Shown one piece after another: positions 46,835 through 55,321 of a stretch of DNA of 64,000 nucleotides. The position numbers were made by a program, and so were the translations under genes. The DNA is from Devosia crocina (lineage in GTDB: Bacteria; Pseudomonadota; Alphaproteobacteria; Rhizobiales; Devosiaceae), in assembly GCF_900116545.1 (NCBI RefSeq), contig NZ_FPCK01000004.1, forward strand, positions 1-64,000. Reading direction: 5' to 3'. Every line of letters starts with the position of its first letter. The first letter of the stretch is position 1. The notes under the pieces were generated by a model, which worked only from the letters and a program-made list of their open reading frames with translations, was not told the DNA's origin and did not search any database.

Positions 46835-47030
46835 GACTCAATGATTGTTAGTGGAAAATTAACCACTGATTTCGGGGGGAAAAACGGGCCCGACTCTTGA
46901 TCCCGATTCCACGCCTGTCGTAGTCTAGCGCTCGTTGGGAACACGATATCTCGTGTGGCGGACCCACTCAGCATACGAGCTGTAGAGTCGAAAGGCTGCC
47001 AGGCCACTTTGGCGGCGTGAGAGAGGATTC
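46835..47030. promoter_or_regulatory. GANTC (CcrM) site cluster between argD and gcrA
   Basis: GANTC occurs at 46835, 46892, 46905, 46985 and 47026, five sites in 196 bases. In alphaproteobacteria this sequence is methylated by CcrM, and GcrA prefers promoters with methylated sites near -35/-10. Confidence 0.6.
46897..46926 (+). promoter_or_regulatory. Candidate gcrA promoter
   Basis: TTGATC (46897-46902), an 18-base spacer, then TAGTCT (46921-46926). A GANTC site (46905-46909) lies inside the spacer, the typical position in GcrA/CcrM-controlled promoters. The -10 is imperfect. Confidence 0.4.
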
Positions 47031-47061
47031 TAGGTTGACGACAGTTACTGGAGCGCAATCG

Positions 47062-47613
47062 ATGGGCTGGACCGACGAGCGCGTCGAACTCTTGAAAAAA
47101 CTCTGGATGGAAGGGCTGAGTGCCAGCCAGATTGCCGCCGAACTGGGCGAAGGAGTGACCCGCAATGCCGTGATCGGCAAGGTGCACCGCCTCAAGCTTT
47201 CTGCCCGCGCCAAACCCACCAATACCACGCCCCGCGCCCGGCCCGCACCGCGCCAGGCACCCCGCCGCCCGGCTGGACCCAGCGCTGCACCGGCAGCGGT
47301 GAGTCCTATGGCTTCTGCCGCCAAGCCCCGTCCCGCCATGCCCCGCCCGCAGGTGATGGGCGCCACGGCCCTTGCCATGACACCCGATCTTGAAACCGAG
47401 TTCTATGTCGCTCCAGCAACCAACGAGCTCTTTATCCCGGAAGACAAGCGCCTCTCGCTGCTCCAGCTCAACGAACACACCTGCAAGTGGCCGATTGGCG
47501 ATCCGCTGACCAAGGATTTTTATTTCTGCGGCCAGCATAGCCTCGAAACCGGCCCCTATTGCGACTTCCACTCCCGCCGGGCCTATCACCAGCTCGACAA
47601 GAAGAAGCGCTGA
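47062..47613 (+). CDS. gcrA: Cell-cycle transcriptional regulator GcrA
   Basis: 183 aa starting MGWTDERVELLKKLWMEGL. The N-terminal helix-turn-helix continues with SASQIAAELGEGVTRNAVIGKVHRLKL, the GcrA DNA-binding domain. A Pro/Ala/Arg-rich linker (about 55-105) leads to a C-terminal sigma-70-interacting domain with TCKWPIGDP, YFCGQHS and YCDFHSRRAY. It binds sigma-70 RNA polymerase and activates promoters with CcrM-methylated GANTC. The start is set by family similarity; upstream in-frame codons are not conserved. Confidence 0.95.
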   Translation: MGWTDERVELLKKLWMEGLSASQIAAELGEGVTRNAVIGKVHRLKLSARAKPTNTTPRARPAPRQAPRRPAGPSAAPAAVSPMASAAKPRPAMPRPQVMGATALAMTPDLETEFYVAPATNELFIPEDKRLSLLQLNEHTCKWPIGDPLTKDFYFCGQHSLETGPYCDFHSRRAYHQLDKKKR

Positions 47614-47639
47614 GTATTTTTCGCTATTGCAGTTTCCAA

Positions 47640-47660
47640 GGGCGCCACGGGCGCCCTTTT
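47640..47660 (+). terminator. Rho-independent terminator of gcrA
   Basis: 7-bp stem GGGCGCC / GGCGCCC with a 3-base loop, followed by TTTTCATTTT. It is 27 bases after the gcrA stop. Confidence 0.85.
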
Positions 47661-47901
47661 CATTTTCGCCAGCCTGTCCCAGACCAACCCTCTATCAGCA
47701 AAGCTCAGGCGGGTAACCGTGCGCCCACACAGCTCTTGCCACCCTGCCATCGATCTGCCAGAACCCCTCCATTCATCCTGGACCCGGTGCAATTCCGGGT
47801 GGCTCTTCCGGCCGCCGATCCGCCGGATACTCAAGCAAAGCTAAATCCAGCCCCGTCCGCTCGCTCCCCAGCGAGGCGACCGCTAGCTCCTTGTGTGTTC
47901 A

Positions 47902-49386
47902 ATGACCTTTGTCCAAACTCTGCGCCGTGACTGGCTTTCCAATATCCGTGGCGATGTGCTCTCCGGCATCGTCGTCGCGCTTGCACTCATTCCTGAAGCC
48001 ATCGGCTTTTCCATTATTGCCGGCGTCGACCCCAAAGTGGGGCTCTATGCCTCGGTTGTCATCGCCATCGTGATCTCCTTTGCCGGCGGCCGGCCTGCCA
48101 TGATTTCGGCAGCCACCGCAGCCACGGCCGTGCTGTTCGGCGCTCTGGTGCGCGAACATGGGCTCGAATACCTGCTCGCCGCCACTATTCTCGCTGGCGT
48201 CATTCAGATCGTACTCGGCTGGCTGCGGATCGGCTATGTCATGCGCTTTGTGTCGCGATCGGTGATGACCGGCTTCGTCAATGCGCTTGCCATCCTGATC
48301 TTCATGGCGCAGCTGCCCGAACTGATCGGGGTCACCTGGCAGACCTATGCGATGATCGCGGCAGGCCTTGCCATCATCTATCTCTTTCCCCATATCACAC
48401 GCGCCATTCCTTCGCCGCTCGTCTGCATTCTGGTTCTGACCGCCGCTGCGCTGATCTTCGGGATCGACACACGTTCGGTCGCCGATCTCGGGGAATTGCC
48501 CGACGCACTGCCGCTGCTGCTCATGCCGAACGTGCCGCTCAATTTCGAAACGCTCTCCATCATCTTCCCGACCTCCTTCGCCATCGCCGCCGTCGGTCTT
48601 CTCGAAAGCCTTCTGACCGCCTCGGTCGTGGATGGCATGACCGATACCAAGAGCGACAAGAACCGCGAAAGCGTCGGCCAGGGCATCGCCAATATCGCTT
48701 CGGGCTTTTTCGGCGGGATGGCGGGCTGCGCGATGATCGGGCAATCGGTGATCAACGTAAAATCGGGTGGCCGCACGCGCCTCTCCACCTTTGTCGCCGG
48801 CGCCTTTTTGCTGTTCCTGCTGCTCGTTCTTGGCGAATGGGTGGGGCTCATCCCCATGCCGGCACTGGTCGCCATCATGATCATGGTGTCGATCGGGACC
48901 TTTTCCTGGAGCTCGCTCACCGATCTCGCCCACCATCCGCGCCGTTCAAGCCTTGTCATGCTCGCAACCGTCGTCACGGTTGTGGGAACGCATAACCTGG
49001 CGCTCGGCGTTGGTGTGGGCGTCTTGCTGTCGGGATTGTTCTTTGCCTGGAAGGTCAGCCAGATCTTCCGCGTCAGCACGGCGCTGAGCGAAGACGGGCG
49101 GGAGCGCACCTATGCCATCGAGGGGCAACTCTTCTTTGCCTCGGCTGACGAGTTCCTCGACACGTTCGACTTCGCCGAACCACTTGCCCGCGTTCGCCTT
49201 GATCTCACCCGCGCCCATATCTGGGACCTCACCGGGGTCAATGCGCTCGACAAGGCCGTGCTGAAGTTCCGCCGCGCCGGGGTCGAAGTCGAGGTCGTGG
49301 GACTGAATGAAGCCAGCAGCACCATCATGGACAAGTTCGCCATGCATAACCGGCCAGATGCCATGGAAAAGGTGCTCGGCCACTAG
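47902..49386 (+). CDS. SulP-family anion transporter with STAS domain
   Basis: 494 aa from [11 protein letters not shown]. Ten or more hydrophobic segments with the SulP landmarks [24 protein letters not shown] and [20 protein letters not shown], then a C-terminal STAS domain (about 395-490; [19 protein letters not shown]). The family carries sulfate, bicarbonate or dicarboxylates; the substrate cannot be told. No ribosome binding site precedes the ATG, and TTG at 47893 is an alternative. The 240-base stretch before it, after the gcrA terminator, holds GC-rich stems and no other gene. Confidence 0.88.
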   Translation: MTFVQTLRRDWLSNIRGDVLSGIVVALALIPEAIGFSIIAGVDPKVGLYASVVIAIVISFAGGRPAMISAATAATAVLFGALVREHGLEYLLAATILAGVIQIVLGWLRIGYVMRFVSRSVMTGFVNALAILIFMAQLPELIGVTWQTYAMIAAGLAIIYLFPHITRAIPSPLVCILVLTAAALIFGIDTRSVADLGELPDALPLLLMPNVPLNFETLSIIFPTSFAIAAVGLLESLLTASVVDGMTDTKSDKNRESVGQGIANIASGFFGGMAGCAMIGQSVINVKSGGRTRLSTFVAGAFLLFLLLVLGEWVGLIPMPALVAIMIMVSIGTFSWSSLTDLAHHPRRSSLVMLATVVTVVGTHNLALGVGVGVLLSGLFFAWKVSQIFRVSTALSEDGRERTYAIEGQLFFASADEFLDTFDFAEPLARVRLDLTRAHIWDLTGVNALDKAVLKFRRAGVEVEVVGLNEASSTIMDKFAMHNRPDAMEKVLGH

Positions 49387-49392
49387 CAAACG

Positions 49393-49417
49393 AAAAGGGC
49401 GCCCCCAGCGCCCTTTT
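49393..49417. terminator. Bidirectional terminator between convergent genes
   Basis: AAAA-GGGCGC-CCCCA-GCGCCC-TTTT: a U-tract on both strands. It serves the SulP gene (7 bases upstream) and the small gene converging from the right. Confidence 0.85.
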
Positions 49418-49683
49418 CATCCCAGAACGGCCATCGGCTTGTCGGCCGGATCGCGCCCGATCACCACTGGCAGCCCATGACGCTCGGCCATCACCAGCCG
49501 CCCAAGCCGTGTCATGCGCAGGCCCTGCGGCGTGATCACCGCCACTTTGTGAAAACACAGCGCCCGCTGGATCAGCCATTCCACATCCCGCTGCGGCCCG
49601 GCGAGCATGGCCAGCATGACGAGTTGTTCGGGCATGTTGAGCTGGTTCCAGGCGATCCGGTCCCGCTTGGTTGAAAACTGCAT
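49417..49683 (-). CDS. Hypothetical small protein, 88 aa
   Basis: A perfect GGAGG sits 6 bases before the ATG and the stop runs directly into a terminator, so it looks like a real gene. It is cytoplasmic with no signal or membrane segment: MQFSTKRDRIAWNQLNMPEQLVM, then a segment like a small winged helix (LGRLVMAERHGLPVVIGRDP). No family is recognised. It is divergent from polA, 149 bases between starts. Confidence 0.65.
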   Translation of the reverse strand: MQFSTKRDRIAWNQLNMPEQLVMLAMLAGPQRDVEWLIQRALCFHKVAVITPQGLRMTRLGRLVMAERHGLPVVIGRDPADKPMAVLG

Positions 49684-49832
49684 TCTGGCCTCCGCACTGG
49701 CACCTCATGTGGTTCAGCAACGTCGCGAACGCGGCACAAGTTGCGCTGTGCATTTTACCCTTCGACGATTCCGGGTACCGTCTTTGTTCCCGAGCCATTA
49801 AAGTCGCCGCCGCAAACCAAGGGAATCGTCTC

Positions 49833-52748
49833 ATGCATCTGCTGCTCGTCGATGGCTCGGGCTATATCTTCCGCGCCTTCCACGCCCTGCCGCCGCTCAA
49901 TCGCAAGTCAGATGGCTTGCCGGTCGGCTGCGTCCAGGGGTTCTGCAACATGCTGTTCAAGCTCACCCAGGACATGGATGGCGAGGATGCGCCCACCCAT
50001 ATGGCCGTCATTTTCGACGCCAAGGGCAAGACTTTTCGCGATGACATGTATCCCGATTACAAGGCCCAACGCCCGCCCGCGCCTGAAGAGCTGGTGCCGC
50101 AATTCCCCCTGACCCGCTCGGCCACCCGCGCCTTTTCCATCCCCTCGATCGAAATGGAGGGCTGGGAGGCCGACGACATCATGGCAACCTATGCCTGCAT
50201 GGCGCGCGCGCAGAGTTTCAAGGTCACCATCGCCTCCTCCGACAAGGATCTGATGCAGCTTGTCGAGTCCGATGGCTCGATCCGCCTTCTCGACACCATC
50301 CCCCGCCCCGGCCAGCCGCCGCTCAGGTGGATCGGCCCTGAGGAAGTGTTCACCAAATTCGGCGTCACGCCCGACAAGGTCATCGATGTGCAGGCGCTGT
50401 GCGGCGACAGCGTCGACAACGTTCCCGGCGTGCCCGGCATCGGGGTGAAGACCGCGGCCGAGCTCATCAATACCTATGGCAATCTCGAAACCCTGCTGGA
50501 ACGCGCCGGCGAGATCAAGCAGCCGGCCCGCCGCCAGAAGCTGATCGACAATGCCGAACTGGCCCGCATTTCCAAAAAGCTCGTGACGCTCGAACAGGCT
50601 GTGCCGGTCGAGATCGACCTCGACGGCCTCGTCCGCCAGCCGATTTCGCCGGGAACGCTCTTTCCGTTTCTGAAAGCGATGGAATTTGCCACCATCACCA
50701 AGCGCCTCGCCGGTCTCCTCGAGGCCAATCCCGATGATTTCGAGGCCGATCCGGACCTGCGCGCCGGCGGCGCCTCGGCTCCGCCATCGCTTAAATCCAC
50801 TTCGCTCTCGGTCGCCAAGGCAAAGCTTGCCGCGCAAACCGTGCCCGGCACCGGCCCTGCCCGCTTTGCCGCCGAAGAGCATGCGCGCGTCAAAGCCGTC
50901 CCGGTCAATTATGACGATTATGAAATCGTCTCGACCCCCGAGCACCTCGCCCAATGGGTGCAAAAGATCTGGGACACGGGCTATGTGTCGATCGACACCG
51001 AAACCACCGGCCTCGATCCGCAATCAGCCGATCTTGTCGGCATCTGCCTTTCCACCAAAATCGGCGAAGGCTGCTACATTCCGATCGGCCATACCCTGCC
51101 CGGCGATCTTCTCGCCGGCGGCGGTCTCGTCGAGGGCCAGTTGCCGATCCGCGACGTGCTCGAGGCGCTCAAACCCGTCATCGAGGCGCCCTCGATCCTC
51201 AAGATCGGGCAGAACATCAAATACGACATGGAAATCTTCTGGCGCTACGGCATCGACCTATCGCCCATCGAAGACACAATGCTCATGTCCTATGCACTCG
51301 ATGGCCCGCGCTATAATGGCATGGACGTGCTCGCCGATCATTGGCTCGACCACAAGTGCATTTCCTTTACTTCGCTCGCCGGCACCGGCAAGGCACAAAA
51401 AACCTTCGACCAGCTCGAAATTCCCGCCGCTGCCCGCTATGCCGCCGAGGATGCCGACGTTACCCTCAGGCTCTGGCACGTCTTGAAGCCGCGCTTGTCG
51501 GCAGAAAACGCCACGACGCTCTATGAAACGCTCGAGCGCCCGCTCGCCCCGGTCCTTGCCCGCATGGAAGCGCGGGGCATCACCGTCGACCGGCAGATTC
51601 TCGCCCGCCTTTCCGGTGATTTCTCGCAGCGCGCCGCTGCCTTCGAAGCGGAGGCCCATGAACTGGCCGGCCAGAGTTTCAATCTCGGCTCTCCCAAGCA
51701 ATTGGGCGAAATTCTCTTTGACAAGATGGGGATCGAGGGCGGCACCAAGACCAAGACCGGCGCCTGGTCGACCGGCGCCGATGTGCTCGAAGACCTCGCC
51801 CTCAAGGGCGTGCCGCTCGCGCGTACCATCGTCGATTGGCGCCAGCTCACCAAATTGAAGGGCACCTATACCGATGCCCTCCCCACCTATATGAACCCGC
51901 GCACCGGCCGCGTGCACACATCCTACAGTCAAGCGTCCGTCCTTACCGGACGTCTGTCTTCCAACGACCCGAACCTGCAAAACATTCCCGTGCGCACTGC
52001 CGATGGGCGGAAAATCCGCACTGCCTTCGTCGCCGCGCCCGGCAAGACGCTGATCTCGGCCGATTATTCCCAGATCGAATTGCGCGTCCTTGCCCATATC
52101 GCCGATATCCAGGCCCTCAAGGACGCCTTCGAGGAAGGTCTCGACATTCACGCCATGACGGCGTCGGAAATGTTCAACGTGCCCGTCGAAGGCATGCCGA
52201 GCGATGTCCGCCGCCGCGCCAAGGCCATCAATTTCGGCATCATCTACGGCATCTCCGCCTTCGGCCTTGCCAACCAGCTCGGCATCGAGCGCTCGGTCGC
52301 CGGGGAATACATAAAGACCTATTTCGAGCGTTTCCCCGGCATTCGCGACTACATGGACGCCCAAAAAACCAAGGTCAAAGCCGACGGTTACGTCACCACC
52401 ATCTTTGGCCGCAAAATCCAGTTCCCCAACGCCAATTCCGGCAATCCCAGCGAACGCAGTTTTGTCGAACGCGCCAGCATCAACGCCCCCATCCAGGGCT
52501 CTGCCGCCGATATCATCCGGCGGGCGATGATCCGCATGGAGCCGGAATTGCGAAGGGCAAAAATCGAAGCCGACATGCTGCTGCAGGTCCATGACGAACT
52601 GATTTTTGAAGTGCCCGAAGGGACGGAAGAGGTCGCGATCCCGGTGATCAAGACGGTGATGGAGAACGCGGCAGAGCCGGCGGTGAGATTGTCAGTGCCG
52701 ATCCAGGTGGATGCGCACGCGGCGAAGAACTGGGATGAGGCGCATTGA
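49833..52748 (+). CDS. polA: DNA polymerase I
   Basis: 971 aa with AAGGGAA before the ATG. The 5'-nuclease domain (1-290; LLVDGSGYIFRAFHALPP, GWEADDIMAT, GDSVDNVPGVPGIGVKTA), the 3'-5' exonuclease domain (about 370-560) with an intact SIDTETTGLDP, and the polymerase domain with motif A (SADYSQIELRVLAHIA), the O-helix (RRRAKAINFGIIYGIS) and motif C (LQVHDELIFEV). All three activities are predicted active. It functions in Okazaki fragment maturation and repair. Confidence 0.97.
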   Translation: MHLLLVDGSGYIFRAFHALPPLNRKSDGLPVGCVQGFCNMLFKLTQDMDGEDAPTHMAVIFDAKGKTFRDDMYPDYKAQRPPAPEELVPQFPLTRSATRAFSIPSIEMEGWEADDIMATYACMARAQSFKVTIASSDKDLMQLVESDGSIRLLDTIPRPGQPPLRWIGPEEVFTKFGVTPDKVIDVQALCGDSVDNVPGVPGIGVKTAAELINTYGNLETLLERAGEIKQPARRQKLIDNAELARISKKLVTLEQAVPVEIDLDGLVRQPISPGTLFPFLKAMEFATITKRLAGLLEANPDDFEADPDLRAGGASAPPSLKSTSLSVAKAKLAAQTVPGTGPARFAAEEHARVKAVPVNYDDYEIVSTPEHLAQWVQKIWDTGYVSIDTETTGLDPQSADLVGICLSTKIGEGCYIPIGHTLPGDLLAGGGLVEGQLPIRDVLEALKPVIEAPSILKIGQNIKYDMEIFWRYGIDLSPIEDTMLMSYALDGPRYNGMDVLADHWLDHKCISFTSLAGTGKAQKTFDQLEIPAAARYAAEDADVTLRLWHVLKPRLSAENATTLYETLERPLAPVLARMEARGITVDRQILARLSGDFSQRAAAFEAEAHELAGQSFNLGSPKQLGEILFDKMGIEGGTKTKTGAWSTGADVLEDLALKGVPLARTIVDWRQLTKLKGTYTDALPTYMNPRTGRVHTSYSQASVLTGRLSSNDPNLQNIPVRTADGRKIRTAFVAAPGKTLISADYSQIELRVLAHIADIQALKDAFEEGLDIHAMTASEMFNVPVEGMPSDVRRRAKAINFGIIYGISAFGLANQLGIERSVAGEYIKTYFERFPGIRDYMDAQKTKVKADGYVTTIFGRKIQFPNANSGNPSERSFVERASINAPIQGSAADIIRRAMIRMEPELRRAKIEADMLLQVHDELIFEVPEGTEEVAIPVIKTVMENAAEPAVRLSVPIQVDAHAAKNWDEAH

Positions 52749-52832
52749 TCCCGCGCACCAATTGATGCCGCTTATGGTTAACTCAATGTAAACACATCAG
52801 TGTTGATAGATGATATGACGGAGGCGCTGGCC

Positions 52833-53423
52833 ATGGACGCAACTTATCATTTGAGTGGTGGATACAAGCCAACACTGAAGCGCTTTGCCGATTTGGACGG
52901 ACCGGACTACTTTCCGACTCCGAAGTGGGCCACTTTTGCATTACTCGACAATGAAAAATTTTCGGGAGACGTCTGGGAAAGCGCTTGTGGCGATGGCGCC
53001 ATGTCCAGTGTGCTGTCGGAATTTGGTCTGAACGTTTTTAGTTCTGACCTCTATCAGCGTGGTTTCGGCGAGGCGGGAATAGACTTCCTAAACAATGACA
53101 TCACATCAGAAAACATCATAACTAATCCCCCATACAACAGTGCAGAGGGCTTCGTTCAGCAGGGGCTCAAGAAGAGCACCAAGAAATTTGCACTTTTGTT
53201 GCGGCTTGCCTTTCTTGAAGGGGCGAACCGAAATCGTAGCATATTTTCTACCAACCCACCTGCAAGGGTGTGGGTATTCAGCGAGCGCATCACTTTTTAC
53301 CCGGCCGGGATGGAAGCTAAGAGCTCAGGCACCACTGCTTACGCGTGGTTTGTCTGGGACAAAGACGCTCAAGGTACAGAGCTTTGCTGGTTAAAGCCTG
53401 GGTACAAGGCTAAATTCCGCTGA
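52833..53423 (+). CDS. Phage-type DNA N6-adenine methyltransferase-like protein
   Basis: 196 aa; the ATG has GGAGG 8 bases upstream. It contains FPTPKWATFALL, a SAM-binding ESACGDGAMSSVL, the second acidic strand FSSDLYQRG, the catalytic NPPY in ITNPPYNSAEGF, and LLLRLAFLEGANR, the pattern of small methylases found in prophages. GC content is visibly lower than its neighbours (for example GACATCACATCAGAAAACAT), pointing to horizontal transfer. No recognisable target-recognition domain and no obvious cognate restriction enzyme. Convergent with, and overlapping by 14 bases, the next gene. Confidence 0.8.
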   Translation: MDATYHLSGGYKPTLKRFADLDGPDYFPTPKWATFALLDNEKFSGDVWESACGDGAMSSVLSEFGLNVFSSDLYQRGFGEAGIDFLNNDITSENIITNPPYNSAEGFVQQGLKKSTKKFALLLRLAFLEGANRNRSIFSTNPPARVWVFSERITFYPAGMEAKSSGTTAYAWFVWDKDAQGTELCWLKPGYKAKFR

Positions 53424-53712
53424 CCTTTTTTCTTCCCCTGTCGGTGATGCGCAAGCTACCTCGGCTAGGTGCAGTTAAGTAACCTTCCGCAATATAGTTA
53501 CCCTCATTTATCGAGTGCGACTTGATGTTGCGAAGCCTTTGTTCCCACATCTGCTCATTGGGGCGCTTGAAGGATTGCTCTTGATCATGTGCTGACAACT
53601 GCACATGTTCGGGGATCCTAGTCCGAAGAAACGACAGTTTTGCCTCACCACTCACAGTGCCCGAAAGAATAATAAGAACTGCTTCGGCAATTTCGTTCTC
53701 AGTAACGTCCAC
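53410..53712 (-). CDS. Winged-helix-like small protein of an accessory island
   Basis: 100 aa starting at GTG. It begins MDVTENEIAEAVLIIL and has EQMWEQRLRNIKSHSINEGN...GSLRITDRGRK at the end, a pattern resembling the winged-helix domains attached to restriction endonucleases of the Mrr/HNH kinds. No nuclease domain follows, so it may be a remnant or a stand-alone regulator. Base composition is AT-rich like the adjacent methylase. The two genes converge and overlap by 14 bases. The ribosome binding site is weak. Confidence 0.5.
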   Translation of the reverse strand: MDVTENEIAEAVLIILSGTVSGEAKLSFLRTRIPEHVQLSAHDQEQSFKRPNEQMWEQRLRNIKSHSINEGNYIAEGYLTAPSRGSLRITDRGRKKVSGI

Positions 53713-53870
53713 GTCACGACTCGCACAGATGGAGATCTAGAGAATAGATGCTCAAGAATCTGTCTCATGCAAGATAATGTTCTGGTCAGACCACCAAATC
53801 CAGTGGACCAATGCCAGCTACGAGATATCACTGCAGAGATCTGAGGTGATATTGACCGCATTTCTAGAAG
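53713..53870. other. AT-rich spacer without a recognised gene
   Basis: 158 bases of low-GC sequence between the winged-helix gene and the first family B repeat. Short frames on both strands show no protein-like features. Confidence 0.35.
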
Positions 53871-53873
53871 AAG

Positions 53874-53984
53874 CCCCCCACCCGGCCTCCCCCTCCAGAA
53901 GGGGGAGGAGAAGAGGGGATCGCAGGAGCCTCAGCTCTCTCGATCGGTCCCTCCCTCTTCTGGAGGGGGAGGCTAGGAGGGGGT
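53874..53984. repeat. Inverted REP-like element, family B (left copy)
   Basis: CCCCCACCC...GGCCTCCCCCTCC-AGA-AGGGGGAGG on the left and CCTCCCTCTTCTGGAGGGGGAGGC-TAGGAGGGGG on the right face each other across about 45 bases. The copy at 54384 has the same arrangement. The right edge overlaps the end of the DUF559 gene and supplies its stop codon. Confidence 0.85.
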
Positions 53985-54338
53985 GCTTTTTGAGCCCGGC
54001 TCACCCAAAATCCCACTCAGTACCCCAAACACCCCCTCGGCATTGTCCATCACTTCGGCGTTGGTAAACCGCAACACGCGAAAACGGCGGCTTTCGAGGA
54101 AGGCGGTGCGCTCGGTGTCGCGGATCATGCCGTCTTCAGAATAGTGGGTGTCGCCGTCGATCTCGACGATCAGCTTGGCTGGCTTGCAGACGAAATCCAC
54201 GATGTAGGGACCGAGGGGCGCCTGGCGTCGCCAGTGGAGGCCGGCGTCGCGCCAAGGCTGGAGGATGACCCAGAAGCGCCGCTCGGGCGCGGTTTGCTCG
54301 CGCCGGAGTTTTCGGGCGAAGGTGACCGGGTCGTCCAT
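53973..54338 (-). CDS. DUF559 endonuclease-like protein
   Basis: 121 aa with AAGGAG 6 bases before the ATG. ARKLRREQTAPERRFW opens the family; the restriction-like core has PYIVDFVCKPAKLIVEIDGDTHY (Asp, then Glu-x-Asp) and FRVLRFTNAEVMDNAEGV. DUF559 proteins are related to very-short-patch-repair nucleases; their biological role is not established. The gene lies between two copies of repeat family B, and its last seven codons and stop are made of repeat sequence. Confidence 0.85.
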   Translation of the reverse strand: MDDPVTFARKLRREQTAPERRFWVILQPWRDAGLHWRRQAPLGPYIVDFVCKPAKLIVEIDGDTHYSEDGMIRDTERTAFLESRRFRVLRFTNAEVMDNAEGVFGVLSGILGEPGSKSTPS

Positions 54339-54383
54339 GGGGGCTCCTTCCTGGAAGGATAGCATTGGGGAGGAAGAAGTGTA

Positions 54384-54541
54384 CCCCCTCCTTAGCCTCC
54401 CCCTCCAGAAGGGGGAGGGATCTGCCGACGGCTCACAAATGTCTCGGCAGGAGCGAATTGGTCCGATTTCAGAAGATCCGGAGAAGGTTCGGCAAACTCG
54501 ATCTGTCCCTCCCCCTTCTGGAGGGGGAGGCTAGGTGGGGG
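54384..54541. repeat. Inverted REP-like element, family B (right copy)
   Basis: CCCCCTCCTTAGCCTCCCCCTCC-AGA-AGGGGGAGGG on the left and CCCTCCCCCTTCTGGAGGGGGAGGC-TAGGTGGGGG on the right, with about 80 bases between. It lies 46 bases upstream of the DUF559 start and ends four bases before the stop of the next gene. Confidence 0.85.
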
Positions 54542-54545
54542 TCTT

Positions 54546-54830
54546 CTACCCCCGCATCACCTCCGCCGCCGCATTGAGCCGGTCGACGCTTACCGCGTTC
54601 CAGTTCTCTACCGCATCTCGCGCTGCCGCTTCCCGCCGCACGAACGCTTCAATCCGCTCATGCCCGATTTCGTCGAGCAGGTGCCGGATGGGGGACCACA
54701 TGGTCCAGATGGGGTTGATCATCCGCATATGCAGACGATCATTGGTGATGTCGAAGGTGACATTGGCCGAGCGCGCCAGGTCGAGGAATTCGGCGACATG
54801 GGCGTCGGTCATGGGTTCGGAATAAGCCAT
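54546..54830 (-). CDS. Hypothetical protein, 94 aa
   Basis: Starts MAYSEPMTDAHVAEFLDLARSA behind GAGGCAGCC. Helical and soluble, with a central MRMINPIWTMWSPIRHLLDEIG and a charged C-terminal helix (RREAAARDAVENWNAV). No signal or membrane segment and no recognised family. The stop codon abuts a family B repeat. Confidence 0.55.
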   Translation of the reverse strand: MAYSEPMTDAHVAEFLDLARSANVTFDITNDRLHMRMINPIWTMWSPIRHLLDEIGHERIEAFVRREAAARDAVENWNAVSVDRLNAAAEVMRG

Positions 54831-55025
54831 GGGGCTGCCTCGTATTTGATTTAAATACAATGCCTTGCCACCGCCCGGGCTCCAAAAGCCTGGGGTTATG
54901 GTGAATGGAGCGTTAAGAGTGGAGTGTTGGTGCGGATGCGGAAACCCCAAAGTTGATCGCGATCACACCTGGCAACCCTGGCGCCTGCGAGCCGTTGCGC
55001 CCTTGAGGGCCGATAGGAGGAAGCC

Positions 55026-55283
55026 ATGCAGCAATCCAATCACGAGACTCGCGGCACCGAAAAGACGACGCAAGGCGCCCGCACCCGCGAACAGCAGAAA
55101 GACCTTTTCGAAGGGCGTGAAAAGCAGGAGGGGGTAGAGGTCGACACCGATCAAAAGCCCCTTGCCCAGGCGCGCGAGGATATCGAGCAGCCGGCCGGGG
55201 AATACGAGATTTCCAATGGTGACCGCTCGATCCAGCGCGGCGTTAATGACCGCGGCGAGCACGACAAGAAGCGCGGCCACTAA
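55026..55283 (+). CDS. Small, highly charged hypothetical protein, 85 aa
   Basis: Excellent GGAGGAA before the ATG and a strong terminator 4 bases after the stop, so expression is likely. Composition is almost entirely hydrophilic (Gln, Glu, Asp, Arg, Lys): RTREQQKDLFEGREKQEGVEVD. It is probably intrinsically disordered. No family is recognised; a stress-related hydrophilin-type role is possible but speculative. Confidence 0.65.
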   Translation: MQQSNHETRGTEKTTQGARTREQQKDLFEGREKQEGVEVDTDQKPLAQAREDIEQPAGEYEISNGDRSIQRGVNDRGEHDKKRGH

Positions 55284-55286
55284 AGC

Positions 55287-55316
55287 AGAAGCCCGCGGAT
55301 CGCTCCGCGGGCTTCT
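55287..55316. terminator. Strong bidirectional terminator
   Basis: Perfect 13-bp stem AGAAGCCCGCGGA / TCCGCGGGCTTCT with loop TCGC. It lies between the small charged gene and the convergent ABC exporter gene, 5 bases from the latter's stop. Confidence 0.85.
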
Positions 55317-55321
55317 CGTTG

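Noticed and set aside
46678-47589. In-frame N-terminal extension of argD by about 300 codons
   Set aside because: It runs antisense through gcrA, has no similarity to aminotransferases, and a good start with GGGGAG exists at 46677.
51258-52592. 444-codon minus-strand frame
   Set aside because: Antisense to the polymerase domain of polA.
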